The translations under genes were made by a program, and so were the position numbers. From Agrococcus baldri (GTDB taxonomy: Bacteria > Actinomycetota > Actinomycetes > Actinomycetales > Microbacteriaceae), in contig BJUU01000022.1 in assembly GCA_007988785.1 (NCBI GenBank), forward strand, positions 1 to 41,805: a DNA stretch of 41,805 nt. Reading direction: 5' to 3'. The notes below the pieces were generated by a model, which ran no database searches, was not told the origin of the DNA, and worked only from the letters and a program-made list of their open reading frames with translations. Positions 24,840 to 33,304 of this stretch are shown here, piece after piece. Within the stretch, counting starts at the first letter, position 1. Each line of letters starts with the position of its first letter.

Positions 24840-25643
24840 GTGTCGGAGATCTCCAATGCCCCCCTCGAGCCCGGTTCGCTGACCGGTCGCACCGCGCTCG
24901 TGACCGGCTCGAGCCGAGGCATCGGCGCGGCCACCGTCGCGCTGCTGGCCGCCGCCGGCGCCGACGTCGTCGTCAACTACCGCGCGAAGGCGCCGCGCGC
25001 CGAGAAGGTGGTGGCGGCAGCGCAGGAGCGCGGCGTGCAGGCGATCGCCGTGCAGGCCGACCTCACCGACGCGGCGGATCTCGCGACCATGTTCGAGGCC
25101 GCGCGATCGCGCTTCGGCGGGCTCGACATCCTCGTCATGAACGCCTCCGGCGGCATGGAGAGCGGCATGGGCGAGGACTACGCCATGCGGCTCAACCGCG
25201 ACGCGCAGGTCGCGCTGCTCGAGGCCGCCGTGCCGGTGCTCAACGACGGCGCCCGGGTCGTGTTCGTCACCAGCCACCAGGCCCACTTCATCCGCACCAC
25301 CCCGACGATGCCCGAGTACGAGGCCGTCGCGCTCTCGAAGCGCGCGGGCGAGGACGCCCTGCGGGAGCGCATCCCGGCGCTGGCCGAGCGCGGCATCGAG
25401 CTCGTGGTGGTCTCCGGCGACATGATCGAGGGCACCATCACCGCGACCCTGCTCGAGCGCGCCAACCCCGGCGCGATCGCCAGCCGCCGCGAGGACGCCG
25501 GTCGCCTCTACAACGTCGAGGAGTTCGCGCGCGAGGTCGCGCTCGCCGCCGTCGAGCCCGTGCCCGCCGAGCACACCCGCCTGGTCGGCGACGTCGAGGG
25601 CTTCGGCGCCGCCGAGGGCACCTCCGAGAGCGCCGGCGCCTGA
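24840..25643 (+). CDS. SDR-family oxidoreductase with a non-classical active site
   Basis: A 267-residue Rossmann-fold protein. The cofactor site is VTGSSRGIGAATVALL and the NAG-like motif is MNASGGMESG. The catalytic Tyr-x3-Lys is not clear: the region reads PEYEAVALSKRAGED, so Tyr and Lys are seven residues apart and the Ser-containing segment (VTSHQAHF) is also unusual. It may be an atypical SDR. GTG start with GGAG 7 nt upstream. Its TGA overlaps the ATG of the S9 peptidase, so the two are probably co-expressed. Confidence 0.82.
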   Translation: MSEISNAPLEPGSLTGRTALVTGSSRGIGAATVALLAAAGADVVVNYRAKAPRAEKVVAAAQERGVQAIAVQADLTDAADLATMFEAARSRFGGLDILVMNASGGMESGMGEDYAMRLNRDAQVALLEAAVPVLNDGARVVFVTSHQAHFIRTTPTMPEYEAVALSKRAGEDALRERIPALAERGIELVVVSGDMIEGTITATLLERANPGAIASRREDAGRLYNVEEFAREVALAAVEPVPAEHTRLVGDVEGFGAAEGTSESAGA

Positions 25644-27649
25644 TGCGCGCGGAGGACATCGAGCGGCTCGTCACGCTCTCGCGACCCGCGGTGCACCCGA
25701 GCGGCGCCTGGGCGATCGTCGCGGCCTCGCGGCCGGATCTGCGGGCGAACCGCAACGTCGGGCAGCTGTGGCGCGTCTCGCTCGAGGACGGCTCGCGCCG
25801 CCGCCTCACCGGCGGCGCCGCCGACCGCGCCCCGCAGCTCACCCCCGACGGACGGACGGTGCTGTTCGTCCGCCCCGACGCCGCCGACAAGCCGCAGGTC
25901 TGGGCGATGCGCGTCGACGGCGGCGAGCCGGTGCAGGCGACCGCGCAGGCGGGCGGCGTGCTCGAGTTCGCGGTCTCGCCGACGGGCGACCGCATCGCCT
26001 TCACCTCGCTCGTCGTCGAGCCGGGCCGCTACGGCTCCGTCGAGGGCGTGTCGGCCGCGCACGAGTCGCCGCGCCTGATCACCCGCAACCGCAGCCTCGC
26101 CAACGGCCTCGGCAGCCTCGTCGGCCGGCACGCCCACCTCTTCGCCGCCGCGCTGCCGGATCTCGATGCCGAGCCCCGCTACGCGCGCGCCGCGCATCCG
26201 CACGACGAGGCCGGCACCACCGACGACGCGCCCCACGCCCCGCAGGCGATCAAGCTCAGCCACGGCGACTTCGACCACGCCGCGCCCGCCTTCTCGAGCG
26301 ACGGTGAGCGGGTGCTGTGCGTCACGGCGCGGCACGACACCCGCGACGACGACCTGCTGACCGCGGTGGTCGAGTTCGACGCCGCCGTCGCCGAGGGCGA
26401 GCCGCACACGATCCTCTCCTCGCGAGCAGGGCTCGCCGTCAGCGAGGTGCAGGCCACCCCCGACGGCGGCTTCGTGCTGCTGGCGGCCAAGCTGGGGGAG
26501 TCGGGCCGCGACTTCGTGGCGCGCAGCACCCAGCTGTTCGTGCTCGAGCAGCCCGGCGCGCACCCGGAGGAGGTCACCGACGAGGCGACCGTCGACCTGG
26601 GCGAGGTCGGCAGCCACGCGACCGTGGTCGAGGACGGCGTGCTGGTGCAGGAGCGCCGGCGCGGGCGCGTGCGGCTCATGCACGTCACCGGCGGGGGCTC
26701 GAAGGAGCTCATCGGCGGCGACCTCGAGGTGCTGGGCCACGGCGTGGGCTCCGGCGTGACGGTCGCGACGGTGCGCACCCCCACCTCGATGGGCGAGGTC
26801 GCGGTGCTCGGCGAGCACGGGCTGCGGGTGCTGACCGACTTCGGCGCATCGCTCGCCCAGGCCGGCATCGTGGCGCCCACCGAGCACGAGCTCGCGACGC
26901 GCGACGGCGGCACGGTGCACGGCTGGGTGTGGGTGCCGGAGGGTCCCGGCCCGCACCCGGTGCTGCTGAACATCCACGGCGGCCCCTTCGCGCAGTACGG
27001 CGTCGGCGTGTTCGACGAGGCGCAGGTGGCGGTGGCCGCCGGCTACGCCGTCGTGCAGTGCAACCCGCGCGGCTCGGCGGGCTACGGCCGCGAGCACGGC
27101 GCCGCGATCCGCCAGGCGATGGGCACCGTCGACCTGCACGACGTGCTCGACTTCCTCGACGGCAGCCTCGACGAGCATCCGCAGCTCGACCGCGAGCGGC
27201 TCGGCATCATGGGCGGCTCCTACGGCGGGTACCTGACGGCCTGGACGATCGCGAACGACCACCGCTTCACGGCCGCGGTCGTCGAGCGCGGCTTCCTCGA
27301 CCCCGACTCGTTCGCCGGCACGAGCGACATCGGCTGGTTCTTCGCCGGGGAGTACACGGGGTCCGACGCGGATGCGGTGCGCGCGCAGTCGCCGATGGCC
27401 CACGTCGGCAAGGTCACGACCCCGACCCTCGTGGTGCACTCCGAGCTGGACTGGCGGTGCCCGCCCGAGCAGGGCCAGCGATACTTCGCGGCGCTCAAGC
27501 GGCAGGGCGTCGACACGGCGCTGCTGCTCTTCCCCGGTGAGGACCACGAGCTGACGCGGGCCGGGCAGCCGCGGCACCGGCTCGAGCGCTTCGAGCACAT
27601 CCTCGCCTGGTGGGCGAAGCACCTGCCGACGCCGCAGAACCACACCTGA
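25643..27649 (+). CDS. S9 (prolyl oligopeptidase) family peptidase
   Basis: A 668-residue protein with an N-terminal beta-propeller (about 1-415, repeated DG-x-VLF-like blades) and a C-terminal alpha/beta-hydrolase. The catalytic triad is Ser526 in GGSYGGY, Asp603 in SELDWRCP and His635 in GEDHEL. Such enzymes cleave short peptides, often after Pro or acylated residues. No signal peptide is seen. It starts inside the SDR stop codon and ends in a hairpin shared with the convergent APP1 gene. Confidence 0.92.
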   Translation: MRAEDIERLVTLSRPAVHPSGAWAIVAASRPDLRANRNVGQLWRVSLEDGSRRRLTGGAADRAPQLTPDGRTVLFVRPDAADKPQVWAMRVDGGEPVQATAQAGGVLEFAVSPTGDRIAFTSLVVEPGRYGSVEGVSAAHESPRLITRNRSLANGLGSLVGRHAHLFAAALPDLDAEPRYARAAHPHDEAGTTDDAPHAPQAIKLSHGDFDHAAPAFSSDGERVLCVTARHDTRDDDLLTAVVEFDAAVAEGEPHTILSSRAGLAVSEVQATPDGGFVLLAAKLGESGRDFVARSTQLFVLEQPGAHPEEVTDEATVDLGEVGSHATVVEDGVLVQERRRGRVRLMHVTGGGSKELIGGDLEVLGHGVGSGVTVATVRTPTSMGEVAVLGEHGLRVLTDFGASLAQAGIVAPTEHELATRDGGTVHGWVWVPEGPGPHPVLLNIHGGPFAQYGVGVFDEAQVAVAAGYAVVQCNPRGSAGYGREHGAAIRQAMGTVDLHDVLDFLDGSLDEHPQLDRERLGIMGGSYGGYLTAWTIANDHRFTAAVVERGFLDPDSFAGTSDIGWFFAGEYTGSDADAVRAQSPMAHVGKVTTPTLVVHSELDWRCPPEQGQRYFAALKRQGVDTALLLFPGEDHELTRAGQPRHRLERFEHILAWWAKHLPTPQNHT

Positions 27650-27669
27650 GCCGCGCCCGCGGCTCAGGT
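27644..27669. terminator. Perfect palindrome covering both stop codons of S9 peptidase and APP1 genes
   Basis: Two perfect 12-bp arms (27644-27655 and 27658-27669) around a 2-nt centre. The TGA of the S9 gene (27647-27649) and that of the APP1 gene (27664-27666, reverse) lie in opposite arms. Probable bidirectional terminator, without T tract. Confidence 0.6.
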
Positions 27670-28719
27670 CATCATCCCGCTGACCTCGTCGACGGCCCGC
27701 ACCACCGCATCCCGCCCGGGCCGGTCGATCAGCCCGAGCTCGAACACGTGCCGGGCCGCCTGGTCGTAGGAGCTGTGGAAGCGGATGCCGGCACGCTCCA
27801 GCCGCTCGCGCTTCGCGCCGGTCACCGGCACCACCTCGTGGATGAGCACGGTGACCACGAAGTCGGGCCCGCGCCGCAGCATCTCGGCGCCCACCTGGGC
27901 GTCGGCCTGGCCGCTGTCGCCGAGGAAGAGGAAGCGGCACTCGGGGAACAGCGAGCGCTCGCGCTCGAAGTTCTGCAGCTTGCGCGCCGTGATCGACGCC
28001 TTCGTGAACAGGTTGAGCACCGAGCCGCCGAGCACGGCGTGGGGCGGCAGGCCGAGGCCGGAGAGCGCATCCCTCGTGTACTGCTCGATGAGGCCCTTGG
28101 GGCCGCCCGGGCGCGCGGTCACGAAGGTCAGGTCGCCGGGGCGCGAGGGCTCGGCGGCGCGCCCCTTGTCGAGCGCCGTGAGCAGCTCGACGACGCCCGG
28201 GTAGACGGTGCCGCGCGGGTAGCGGCGCTCGTGCAGCATCGCCTTGACGGTGTCGTCGATGTCGCACAGGATGCGCAGGTCGTGCGAGGGCGCGGCGGCC
28301 GCCTCTGCCGCGATGTGCTCGAGCACGGCGGCGCGATCCGCGGGGGAGAGCCGCTCGTAGACGACGTGCTCGAGGTCGTGCCGGTCGGCCGTGGCGTTCA
28401 GCAGGTACTTCATGTCGCGGAACGGCTCGCCGGTGAGCGAGAGCAGCATCGAGCGGATGCCGGTCGAGAGCACCGGGCTCGGCGACAGGCGCCGCAGCGC
28501 GTGGATGACGCGTGCGCGCATGGCGGGGCTGAGCTCCGCGGCGCGGTCGATGCAGAGCAGCTGCACGAGCGCGTGCCGCTCGTCGCGGCGGAAGAGCCCC
28601 GTGATGGTGCCGCCGGCGATCGCGGCGACGGTGCGCTCGACGTCGACGCGCTCGAGCACGTCCTCGAGCTGGCCCTGCGGCGTGGCGGTCAGCCGCTGCA
28701 GCGCTTCGGTCGGCTTCAT
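27664..28719 (-). CDS. APP1-type phosphatidate phosphatase-like protein
   Basis: A 351-residue protein with the APP1/DUF2183 catalytic domain in the C-terminal half. DIDDTVKAML is the DxDxT nucleophile motif, with TFVTARPGG and FLGDSGQAD downstream. Yeast APP1 dephosphorylates phosphatidic acid; bacterial homologues are of the same family but less studied. The N-terminal ~150 residues are helical with no clear family. It overlaps the diacylglycerol kinase gene by 4 nt (ATGA), so kinase and phosphatase of the same lipid pool appear coupled. Confidence 0.82.
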   Translation of the reverse strand: MKPTEALQRLTATPQGQLEDVLERVDVERTVAAIAGGTITGLFRRDERHALVQLLCIDRAAELSPAMRARVIHALRRLSPSPVLSTGIRSMLLSLTGEPFRDMKYLLNATADRHDLEHVVYERLSPADRAAVLEHIAAEAAAAPSHDLRILCDIDDTVKAMLHERRYPRGTVYPGVVELLTALDKGRAAEPSRPGDLTFVTARPGGPKGLIEQYTRDALSGLGLPPHAVLGGSVLNLFTKASITARKLQNFERERSLFPECRFLFLGDSGQADAQVGAEMLRRGPDFVVTVLIHEVVPVTGAKRERLERAGIRFHSSYDQAARHVFELGLIDRPGRDAVVRAVDEVSGMMT

Positions 28720-29633
28720 GTGAGCGATCCTCGCATCCGTATCCTGAGCGCCGCCCGGTCGATGCGCGCGTCGAGGCGCGCGACGCGCCCGGCGGCGTCG
28801 CCGTCGACCTGCACCGGCAGCAGCCCGTCCACGCCGCCGAGCGTCACGCGCTCGACGGTGCGGTGGCGCAGGATGCCCTCGGCGCGCGCGATGCCGGCGC
28901 CGGCGGCGGCGATCCGGCCCCAGTGGGCGAGGTGCCGGGGGCTGACGGCGGCGACGTGCAGCACGCCGTCGTCGAGGCGCGTGCCGGGCAGCACCTGGAA
29001 ACCGGCGGGGATGCGCGCGGCGTTGTGCACGAGCACGCTCCACGCGCGCGTCGACTCGATGTCGCCGCCGTCGAAGCGGCCGCGCACGGCGAAGCTCGGG
29101 CTGCCGAGCCTGCGCGCGCCGAGCGCCACGTAGGCGGCCCAGCCGAGCCGCCGCTTGTGCCGCAGCGACACGGCCTCGATGGCGAGCGCGTCGTTGCCGA
29201 CGCCCGTCACCACCAGGAACACGCGCTCGGGCTCGCGCGCCCCGTCGCCGCGGGTGAGCGCCACCCTGCCCAGGTCGACCGACGCCTCGCGGCCGCCGAC
29301 CGCGGCGCGCGCGGCGGCCGCGGCGTCGCGCAGCGGCAGCTCGAGGTTGCGGGCGAAGAGGTTGGCGGTGCCGGCCGGCATGATGCCCAGCGGCGTGCCC
29401 GAGCTGGCGAGCACGGCGACGATCTCGCGCACGGTGCCGTCGCCGCCGACGGCGACCACCGCATCCGCCCCCTGCTCGAGCGCGGCGCGCGCCTGCGGGC
29501 CGCCGGGCTCGGCGATGGTCGTGGGCAGCACGCGCGCGTCGGCGCCGGTCGCGGCGGCCTCGCGCAGCAGCGCGTCGACTGCACGGTCGAAGCCGCGCGC
29601 GGCAGGGTTGCCGATGACGGCGAGCGAGGGCAC
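28716..29633 (-). CDS. Diacylglycerol/lipid kinase family protein
   Basis: A 305-residue DagK-fold kinase. VIGNPAARG at the start, VAVGGDGTVREIVAVLASSGTPLGIMPAGTANLFARNL for nucleotide binding, and a C-terminal beta domain ending VQVDGDAAG are diagnostic. The family phosphorylates diacylglycerol or related lipids. GTG start at 29633 with TACGCT exactly 6 nt upstream. Heads the two-gene operon with APP1. It may alternatively be a polyprenol or sphingosine kinase-like member. Confidence 0.88.
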   Translation of the reverse strand: MPSLAVIGNPAARGFDRAVDALLREAAATGADARVLPTTIAEPGGPQARAALEQGADAVVAVGGDGTVREIVAVLASSGTPLGIMPAGTANLFARNLELPLRDAAAAARAAVGGREASVDLGRVALTRGDGAREPERVFLVVTGVGNDALAIEAVSLRHKRRLGWAAYVALGARRLGSPSFAVRGRFDGGDIESTRAWSVLVHNAARIPAGFQVLPGTRLDDGVLHVAAVSPRHLAHWGRIAAAGAGIARAEGILRHRTVERVTLGGVDGLLPVQVDGDAAGRVARLDARIDRAALRIRMRGSLT

Positions 29634-29639
29634 GCGGCC

Positions 29640-29645
29640 AGCGTA
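29640..29645 (-). promoter_or_regulatory. Leaderless -10 box of the lipid kinase-APP1 operon
   Basis: TACGCT-GGCCGC-GTG: consensus TANNNT exactly 6 nt before the start at 29633. Confidence 0.6.
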
Positions 29646-29652
29646 GCCGCGG

Positions 29653-30762
29653 CTACGGCATCGCCGGGCGCAGCGACAGGAAGGCCGCGAGGCGGGCGAT
29701 CTCGTCGTCGGCCGCGCGCAGCAGGCGGGCGTCGGGCTCGACGTCCCAGTGGATGCGGTGCACGCGCAGCGCTCCGGCGTCGCGGTCGGACTTCGCGTCG
29801 ACCTTGCCGACGAGGCGGTCGCCGTCGAGGATCGGCAGCGCGAAGGCGCCCCAGCGGCGCTTGGCGGCGGGCGTGTACTGCTCGAGCGCGTACTCGAAGC
29901 CCCACAGCTGCACCATGCGCTTGCGGTCGGCGAGCAGCCGGTCGAGCGGGGAGAGCAGCGCGACGCGGCCGGCGAAGCCCTCGGCGGTCGCGCCCGGGTC
30001 GAGCCGCCACTCGCCGCGCACGCCCTCGACGCGCACGGGCTCGCCGACATCGCCGAGATGGGTGGCGCGGCTGATGCCGCACGAGCGCAGCCAGCGCTCG
30101 CGCCAGGTGCGCCAGGCGTCGTCGAGCCGCGCGGGCTCGACCGGCGGCAGCACGCGCGCGGCGAGATCCCAGACGCGGGCGGTGCCGTGCCGCTCGGCGA
30201 CCACGACCTCGCCGCGGATCTGCAGCAGCTCGAGCATCATGGCCACGTTGCGGTCGGTGTTCCAGCCGCTCGAGCGGAAGGGCACGTCGGCGGCGTCGTC
30301 GATGTCGGCCTGGGGGAGCGGGCCCTCCTCGCGCAGCTGCATGAGCACGCGGGCGTGGAAGCCGCCGTTGGCGTCGAGCCACTCGCTCGCGGAGCTGTGG
30401 ATCGAGGAGGGGTCGCGGCCGATCGCCACGAGCCACGGCAGGTCGGTCATCGCCCGCAGCCCGATCGCCCACGCCTCCATCGGATGCCGGTGCGGGCCGA
30501 GGTGCTCGAAGAGGGTCTGCTCGACCTCGACGGCGCGGCGCACGTCGTCGTGCACGAGGCTCGGGATGCGCGTGTGCGCGATCTGCTCGGCCGACGGCGC
30601 GACGATGTCGGTCGGGTTGAGGGGCAGCAGCGTGAGCTGCTCGACCACCTCCGGCAGGTCGCCCGCCTCGCGCTCGAGGGAGTCGGCCTCGAGCCACTGC
30701 GCGCGCACCGCGATGCGCCGAGCCTCCTCGAGCGTGATGGTGCGGATCTCGCTGCTCGCCAT
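29653..30762 (-). CDS. YcaQ/AlkZ-like winged-helix DNA-binding protein (HTH_42)
   Basis: A 369-residue protein of the HTH_42 family (EARRIAVRAQWLE start; FRSSGWNTDRNVAMMLELLQIRGEVVVAERHG winged-helix part; LLSPLDRLLADRKRMVQLWGFEYALEQYTPAAKR hallmark). E. coli YcaQ and Streptomyces AlkZ of this superfamily are DNA glycosylases that unhook interstrand crosslinks. I did not verify their catalytic residues here, so repair activity is inference. Start ATG at 30762 with TAGGGT exactly 6 nt upstream. Confidence 0.82.
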   Translation of the reverse strand: MASSEIRTITLEEARRIAVRAQWLEADSLEREAGDLPEVVEQLTLLPLNPTDIVAPSAEQIAHTRIPSLVHDDVRRAVEVEQTLFEHLGPHRHPMEAWAIGLRAMTDLPWLVAIGRDPSSIHSSASEWLDANGGFHARVLMQLREEGPLPQADIDDAADVPFRSSGWNTDRNVAMMLELLQIRGEVVVAERHGTARVWDLAARVLPPVEPARLDDAWRTWRERWLRSCGISRATHLGDVGEPVRVEGVRGEWRLDPGATAEGFAGRVALLSPLDRLLADRKRMVQLWGFEYALEQYTPAAKRRWGAFALPILDGDRLVGKVDAKSDRDAGALRVHRIHWDVEPDARLLRAADDEIARLAAFLSLRPAMP

Positions 30763-30768
30763 GCCGCG

Positions 30769-30774
30769 ACCCTA
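30769..30774 (-). promoter_or_regulatory. Leaderless -10 box of the YcaQ-like gene
   Basis: TAGGGT-CGCGGC-ATG: consensus TANNNT exactly 6 nt before the start at 30762. Confidence 0.6.
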
Positions 30775-30805
30775 CCCACCGCCCCCGACACCGCCGCCAC
30801 TGCCC

Positions 30806-30845
30806 CCTCCCGCGCATGAGTGGCGCCTCCCGCGCATGAGTGGCG
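30806..30845. repeat. Two perfect tandem copies of a 20-bp unit
   Basis: The unit CCTCCCGCGCATGAGTGGCG occurs at 30806-30825 and 30826-30845, followed by a decayed start of a third copy (ACTCCCGGCG). It sits in the 141-bp gap between the divergent YcaQ-like and GNAT genes. Function unknown. Confidence 0.9.
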
Positions 30846-30891
30846 ACTCCCGGCGGGACAGGTGACGCTGCACCCGCCCAGCCGCGTCGGA

Positions 30892-30897
30892 GAGGAT
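30892..30897 (+). promoter_or_regulatory. Putative leaderless -10 box of the GNAT gene
   Basis: GAGGAT-GGGCGC-ATG, 6-nt spacing to the start at 30904; G replaces T at position 1. Confidence 0.4.
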
Positions 30898-30903
30898 GGG
30901 CGC

Positions 30904-31503
30904 ATGGAGGACGAGCTCCGCATCGTGGCCGCGAACACGGCCGACCCCGCCGACCTCGACGCGATCTTCGGCGATCGCGGCAACGGATGCCGCTGCCGCT
31001 GCCAGCGCTACCGGCTCGAGCGCGGCGAGACCTTCGCCGGCACGCCGGTCGAGGAGCGCGCCATGCGCCTGGTCGAGCAGACCGGCGCGGGCGAGCCCGA
31101 CGCATCCACCACCACGGGCCTCGTCGCCTACCTGGGCGAGACGCCGATCGGCTGGGTGGCGGTCGCGCCTCGCAGCGAGCATCAGGGGCTCGTGCGCGAG
31201 TTCACGGTGCCGTGGAAGGGCCGGGATGAGGACAGGGCGGATGCGTCGGTGTGGGCGATCACGTGCCTGTTCGTCCGTGCGGGGCACCGCAGGAGCGGCG
31301 TCAGCCGCGCGCTCGCCGCAGCAGCCGTCGGATTCGCGAGAGCGCAGGGTGCGCGAGCGGTCGAGGCGTACCCGATCACGACGACCGCGGTGATCGACGA
31401 AGAGCTGCACGTCGGCACCGTGCCGACGTTCGAAGCGGCGGGCCTCACCGAGGTCTCGCACCCGACGAAGCGACGGAAGGTGCTGCGCGCCGACTTCGCG
31501 TGA
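30904..31503 (+). CDS. GNAT-family N-acetyltransferase
   Basis: A 199-residue GNAT protein. The acetyl-CoA region is around ITCLFVRAGHRRSGVSRALAAAAVGFARAQGARAVEAYPI. The N-terminus has a CRCRCQRY cysteine cluster seen in some actinobacterial GNATs. Substrate unknown. Likely leaderless start at 30904. It lies upstream of, and on the same strand as, the PLP enzyme, but a separate -10-like box precedes that gene. Confidence 0.82.
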   Translation: MEDELRIVAANTADPADLDAIFGDRGNGCRCRCQRYRLERGETFAGTPVEERAMRLVEQTGAGEPDASTTTGLVAYLGETPIGWVAVAPRSEHQGLVREFTVPWKGRDEDRADASVWAITCLFVRAGHRRSGVSRALAAAAVGFARAQGARAVEAYPITTTAVIDEELHVGTVPTFEAAGLTEVSHPTKRRKVLRADFA

Positions 31504-31527
31504 CCGCCGGCAGCATCCGGGCGGTGC

Positions 31528-31533
31528 CAGAAT
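31528..31533 (+). promoter_or_regulatory. Putative leaderless -10 box of the PLP enzyme
   Basis: CAGAAT-CAACAC-ATG, 6-nt spacing to the start at 31540; C replaces T at position 1. Confidence 0.4.
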
Positions 31534-31539
31534 CAACAC

Positions 31540-32598
31540 ATGTCAGACACGCCCCGCCGCCCCGAGACCATCGCCGTCACCGCGGGGCGCCCACCGCACG
31601 AGCCCGGAGCTCCGCTCAACCAGCCGGTGGCGTTCACGAGCACGTTCGTGCAGGGCGGCGACCCGGTCTACGCGCGCTACGGCAATCCCACCTGGAGCGC
31701 CTTCGAGGAGGCGCTCGGCGCGCTCGAGGGCGGCGACTGCATCGCCTTCTCGAGCGGCATGGCCGCGGTGAGCGCCGTCATGGCGCAGGTGCCGCACGGG
31801 GGAGCGGTGGTCGTGGCGCGACACACCTACCAGCACGCGCTGCTGCTGCTCGACGAGGGCGCCGCGAGCGGTCGCTTCGAGGTGCGCCGCGTCGACATCA
31901 CCGACGGCGATGCGGTCGAGGCCGCGCTGCCCGGCGCGGCGCTGCTGTGGCTCGAGTCGCCCACGAACCCGGCGCTCGAGGTCGCCGACATCCCGCGTCT
32001 GACGGCAGCTGCGCGGGCAGCGGGGGTGCAGAGCGTCGTCGACAACACCTTCGCGACGCCGCTGCTGCAGCGCCCGCTCGAGCTGGGCGCCGACATCGTG
32101 GTGCACTCGGCGACCAAGCTGATCGCCGGCCACAGCGACGTCGTGCTGGGCGCGGTCGTGACGGGTGCGCCCGAGGCGGCCGAGCGCATCCGCCACCACC
32201 GTGGTCTGCACGGCGCGATCCCCGGCCCGATGGAGGTGTTCCTGGCGCTGCGCGGGCTGCGCACGCTGTCGGTGCGGCTCGAGCGCGCCGCGTCGAACGC
32301 GCGCGAGCTCGCACGCAGGCTCGCGGATGCGCCGGGTGTCGTCGAGGTGCGCGACCCCGGGCTGAGCACGGTACTGGCACTCGTGCTCGCCGATGCCGCT
32401 GCCGCCGACCGGGTGGTCGAGCGCGTGCGGCTGTGGATCCCGGCGACGAGCCTCGGGGGAGTGGAGTCGACGCTCGAGCGCCGCAGGCGGTGGCCGACGG
32501 AGGCGCCCACGATCCCGGAGGGGCTGCTCAGACTGTCGGTCGGCATCGAGCACGTCGACGACCTGGCCGAGGATCTGCTGCAGGCGCTGGGGGAGTAG
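31540..32598 (+). CDS. Cystathionine gamma-synthase/lyase-family PLP enzyme
   Basis: A 352-residue Cys/Met-metabolism PLP enzyme (fold type I). YARYGNPTWSAFEEALGALEGGD and FSSGMAAVSAV bind the cofactor phosphate; ESPTNPALEVADI and VDNTFATPLLQRPLELGAD are family signatures; the Schiff-base lysine is in HSATKLIAGHSDV. It may be a gamma-synthase, gamma-lyase or O-succinylhomoserine sulfhydrylase; sequence alone does not decide. Slightly short compared with the usual ~380. Confidence 0.88.
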   Translation: MSDTPRRPETIAVTAGRPPHEPGAPLNQPVAFTSTFVQGGDPVYARYGNPTWSAFEEALGALEGGDCIAFSSGMAAVSAVMAQVPHGGAVVVARHTYQHALLLLDEGAASGRFEVRRVDITDGDAVEAALPGAALLWLESPTNPALEVADIPRLTAAARAAGVQSVVDNTFATPLLQRPLELGADIVVHSATKLIAGHSDVVLGAVVTGAPEAAERIRHHRGLHGAIPGPMEVFLALRGLRTLSVRLERAASNARELARRLADAPGVVEVRDPGLSTVLALVLADAAAADRVVERVRLWIPATSLGGVESTLERRRRWPTEAPTIPEGLLRLSVGIEHVDDLAEDLLQALGE

Positions 32599-32661
32599 CA
32601 CTGGAGGCACGCGCGACACAGCGCTGGCACCGCGCCGCTCGGTGTGCCATCGTCGGGCGGC

Positions 32662-33219
32662 ATGAGCACAGGACAGCGAACACTGGCGATCACGCAGAAC
32701 ATCACGCTCGACGGCTCCATCGAGATGCTCGGCGACTGGTTCGACCCGATGGATCAGACGGGTGACCTGCTGGAGGTCATCTCGGAGCACACCGCGCGAG
32801 AGAGTGCGCTGCTGCTCGGCAGGCGGACCTTCGAGGACTTCCGCGGCTTCTGGCCCGAGCAGACCGACGACGAGACCGGCATCTCGGCACAGCTGAACGC
32901 GGTGCCGAAGTACGTGGTGTCCTCGACGATGACCGACCCCGGGTGGCAGCACACCACGGTGCTCTCCGGCGATTGGCTGGGTCGGGTGCGCGAGTTGAAG
33001 GACGAGCCGGGCGACGACATCATCGTGACCGGCAGCATCACGCTCTGCCACGCGCTCATCGAGGCGCGCGTGGTCGATGAGCTGCGGCTGTTCGTCTACC
33101 CCGTCGTGCAGGGGAGCGGCCGACGGCTCTTTCCCGAGGAATTCCAGGCCGAGCGGCTGCGGCTGACGGAGAGCCGCGGCTTCACCAACGGCGTCTCGCT
33201 GCTGCAGTACGCCTTCTGA
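32662..33219 (+). CDS. Dihydrofolate reductase-like (RibD C-terminal) family protein
   Basis: A 185-residue DHFR-like fold protein: ITQNITLDGSIEML at the start, LLLGRRTFEDFRGFWP, YVVSSTM and TGSITLCHALIEARVVDELRLFVYPVVQGSGRRLF. This family reduces pyrimidine-like or unknown substrates with NADPH; true folate reduction is unlikely to be its role. The ATG at 32662 starts just ahead of the first strand; a GTG at 32644 is also in frame. A CATCGT box (32648-32653) is 8 nt upstream. Confidence 0.83.
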   Translation: MSTGQRTLAITQNITLDGSIEMLGDWFDPMDQTGDLLEVISEHTARESALLLGRRTFEDFRGFWPEQTDDETGISAQLNAVPKYVVSSTMTDPGWQHTTVLSGDWLGRVRELKDEPGDDIIVTGSITLCHALIEARVVDELRLFVYPVVQGSGRRLFPEEFQAERLRLTESRGFTNGVSLLQYAF

Positions 33220-33292
33220 ATCGGTCGGCCGCCGCGAGCAGGCGCCCAGGTCGAATCCCTGCCGACCGACATGGTGGGCCGTCCGTCATCAC

Positions 33293-33298
33293 TAGGCT
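33293..33298 (+). promoter_or_regulatory. Leaderless -10 box of the 60-residue membrane peptide
   Basis: TAGGCT-CGAAGC-ATG: consensus TANNNT exactly 6 nt before the start at 33305. Confidence 0.6.
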
Positions 33299-33304
33299 CG
33301 AAGC

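Noticed and set aside
22989-25643. Very long forward frame (884 codons) opposite the FMO-SDR gene
   Set aside because: Low-complexity Arg/Ala/Gly/His composition and no motifs before position 24840; it is the antisense shadow of a high-GC gene. Only the part from 24840 is real (the SDR).
25508-28267. Long reverse frame of 919 codons opposite the S9 peptidase
   Set aside because: Antisense shadow; the real reverse gene (APP1) uses another frame.
30781-30850. Possible CRISPR-like array
   Set aside because: The 20-bp units are directly adjacent with no spacers, and no cas gene is near.
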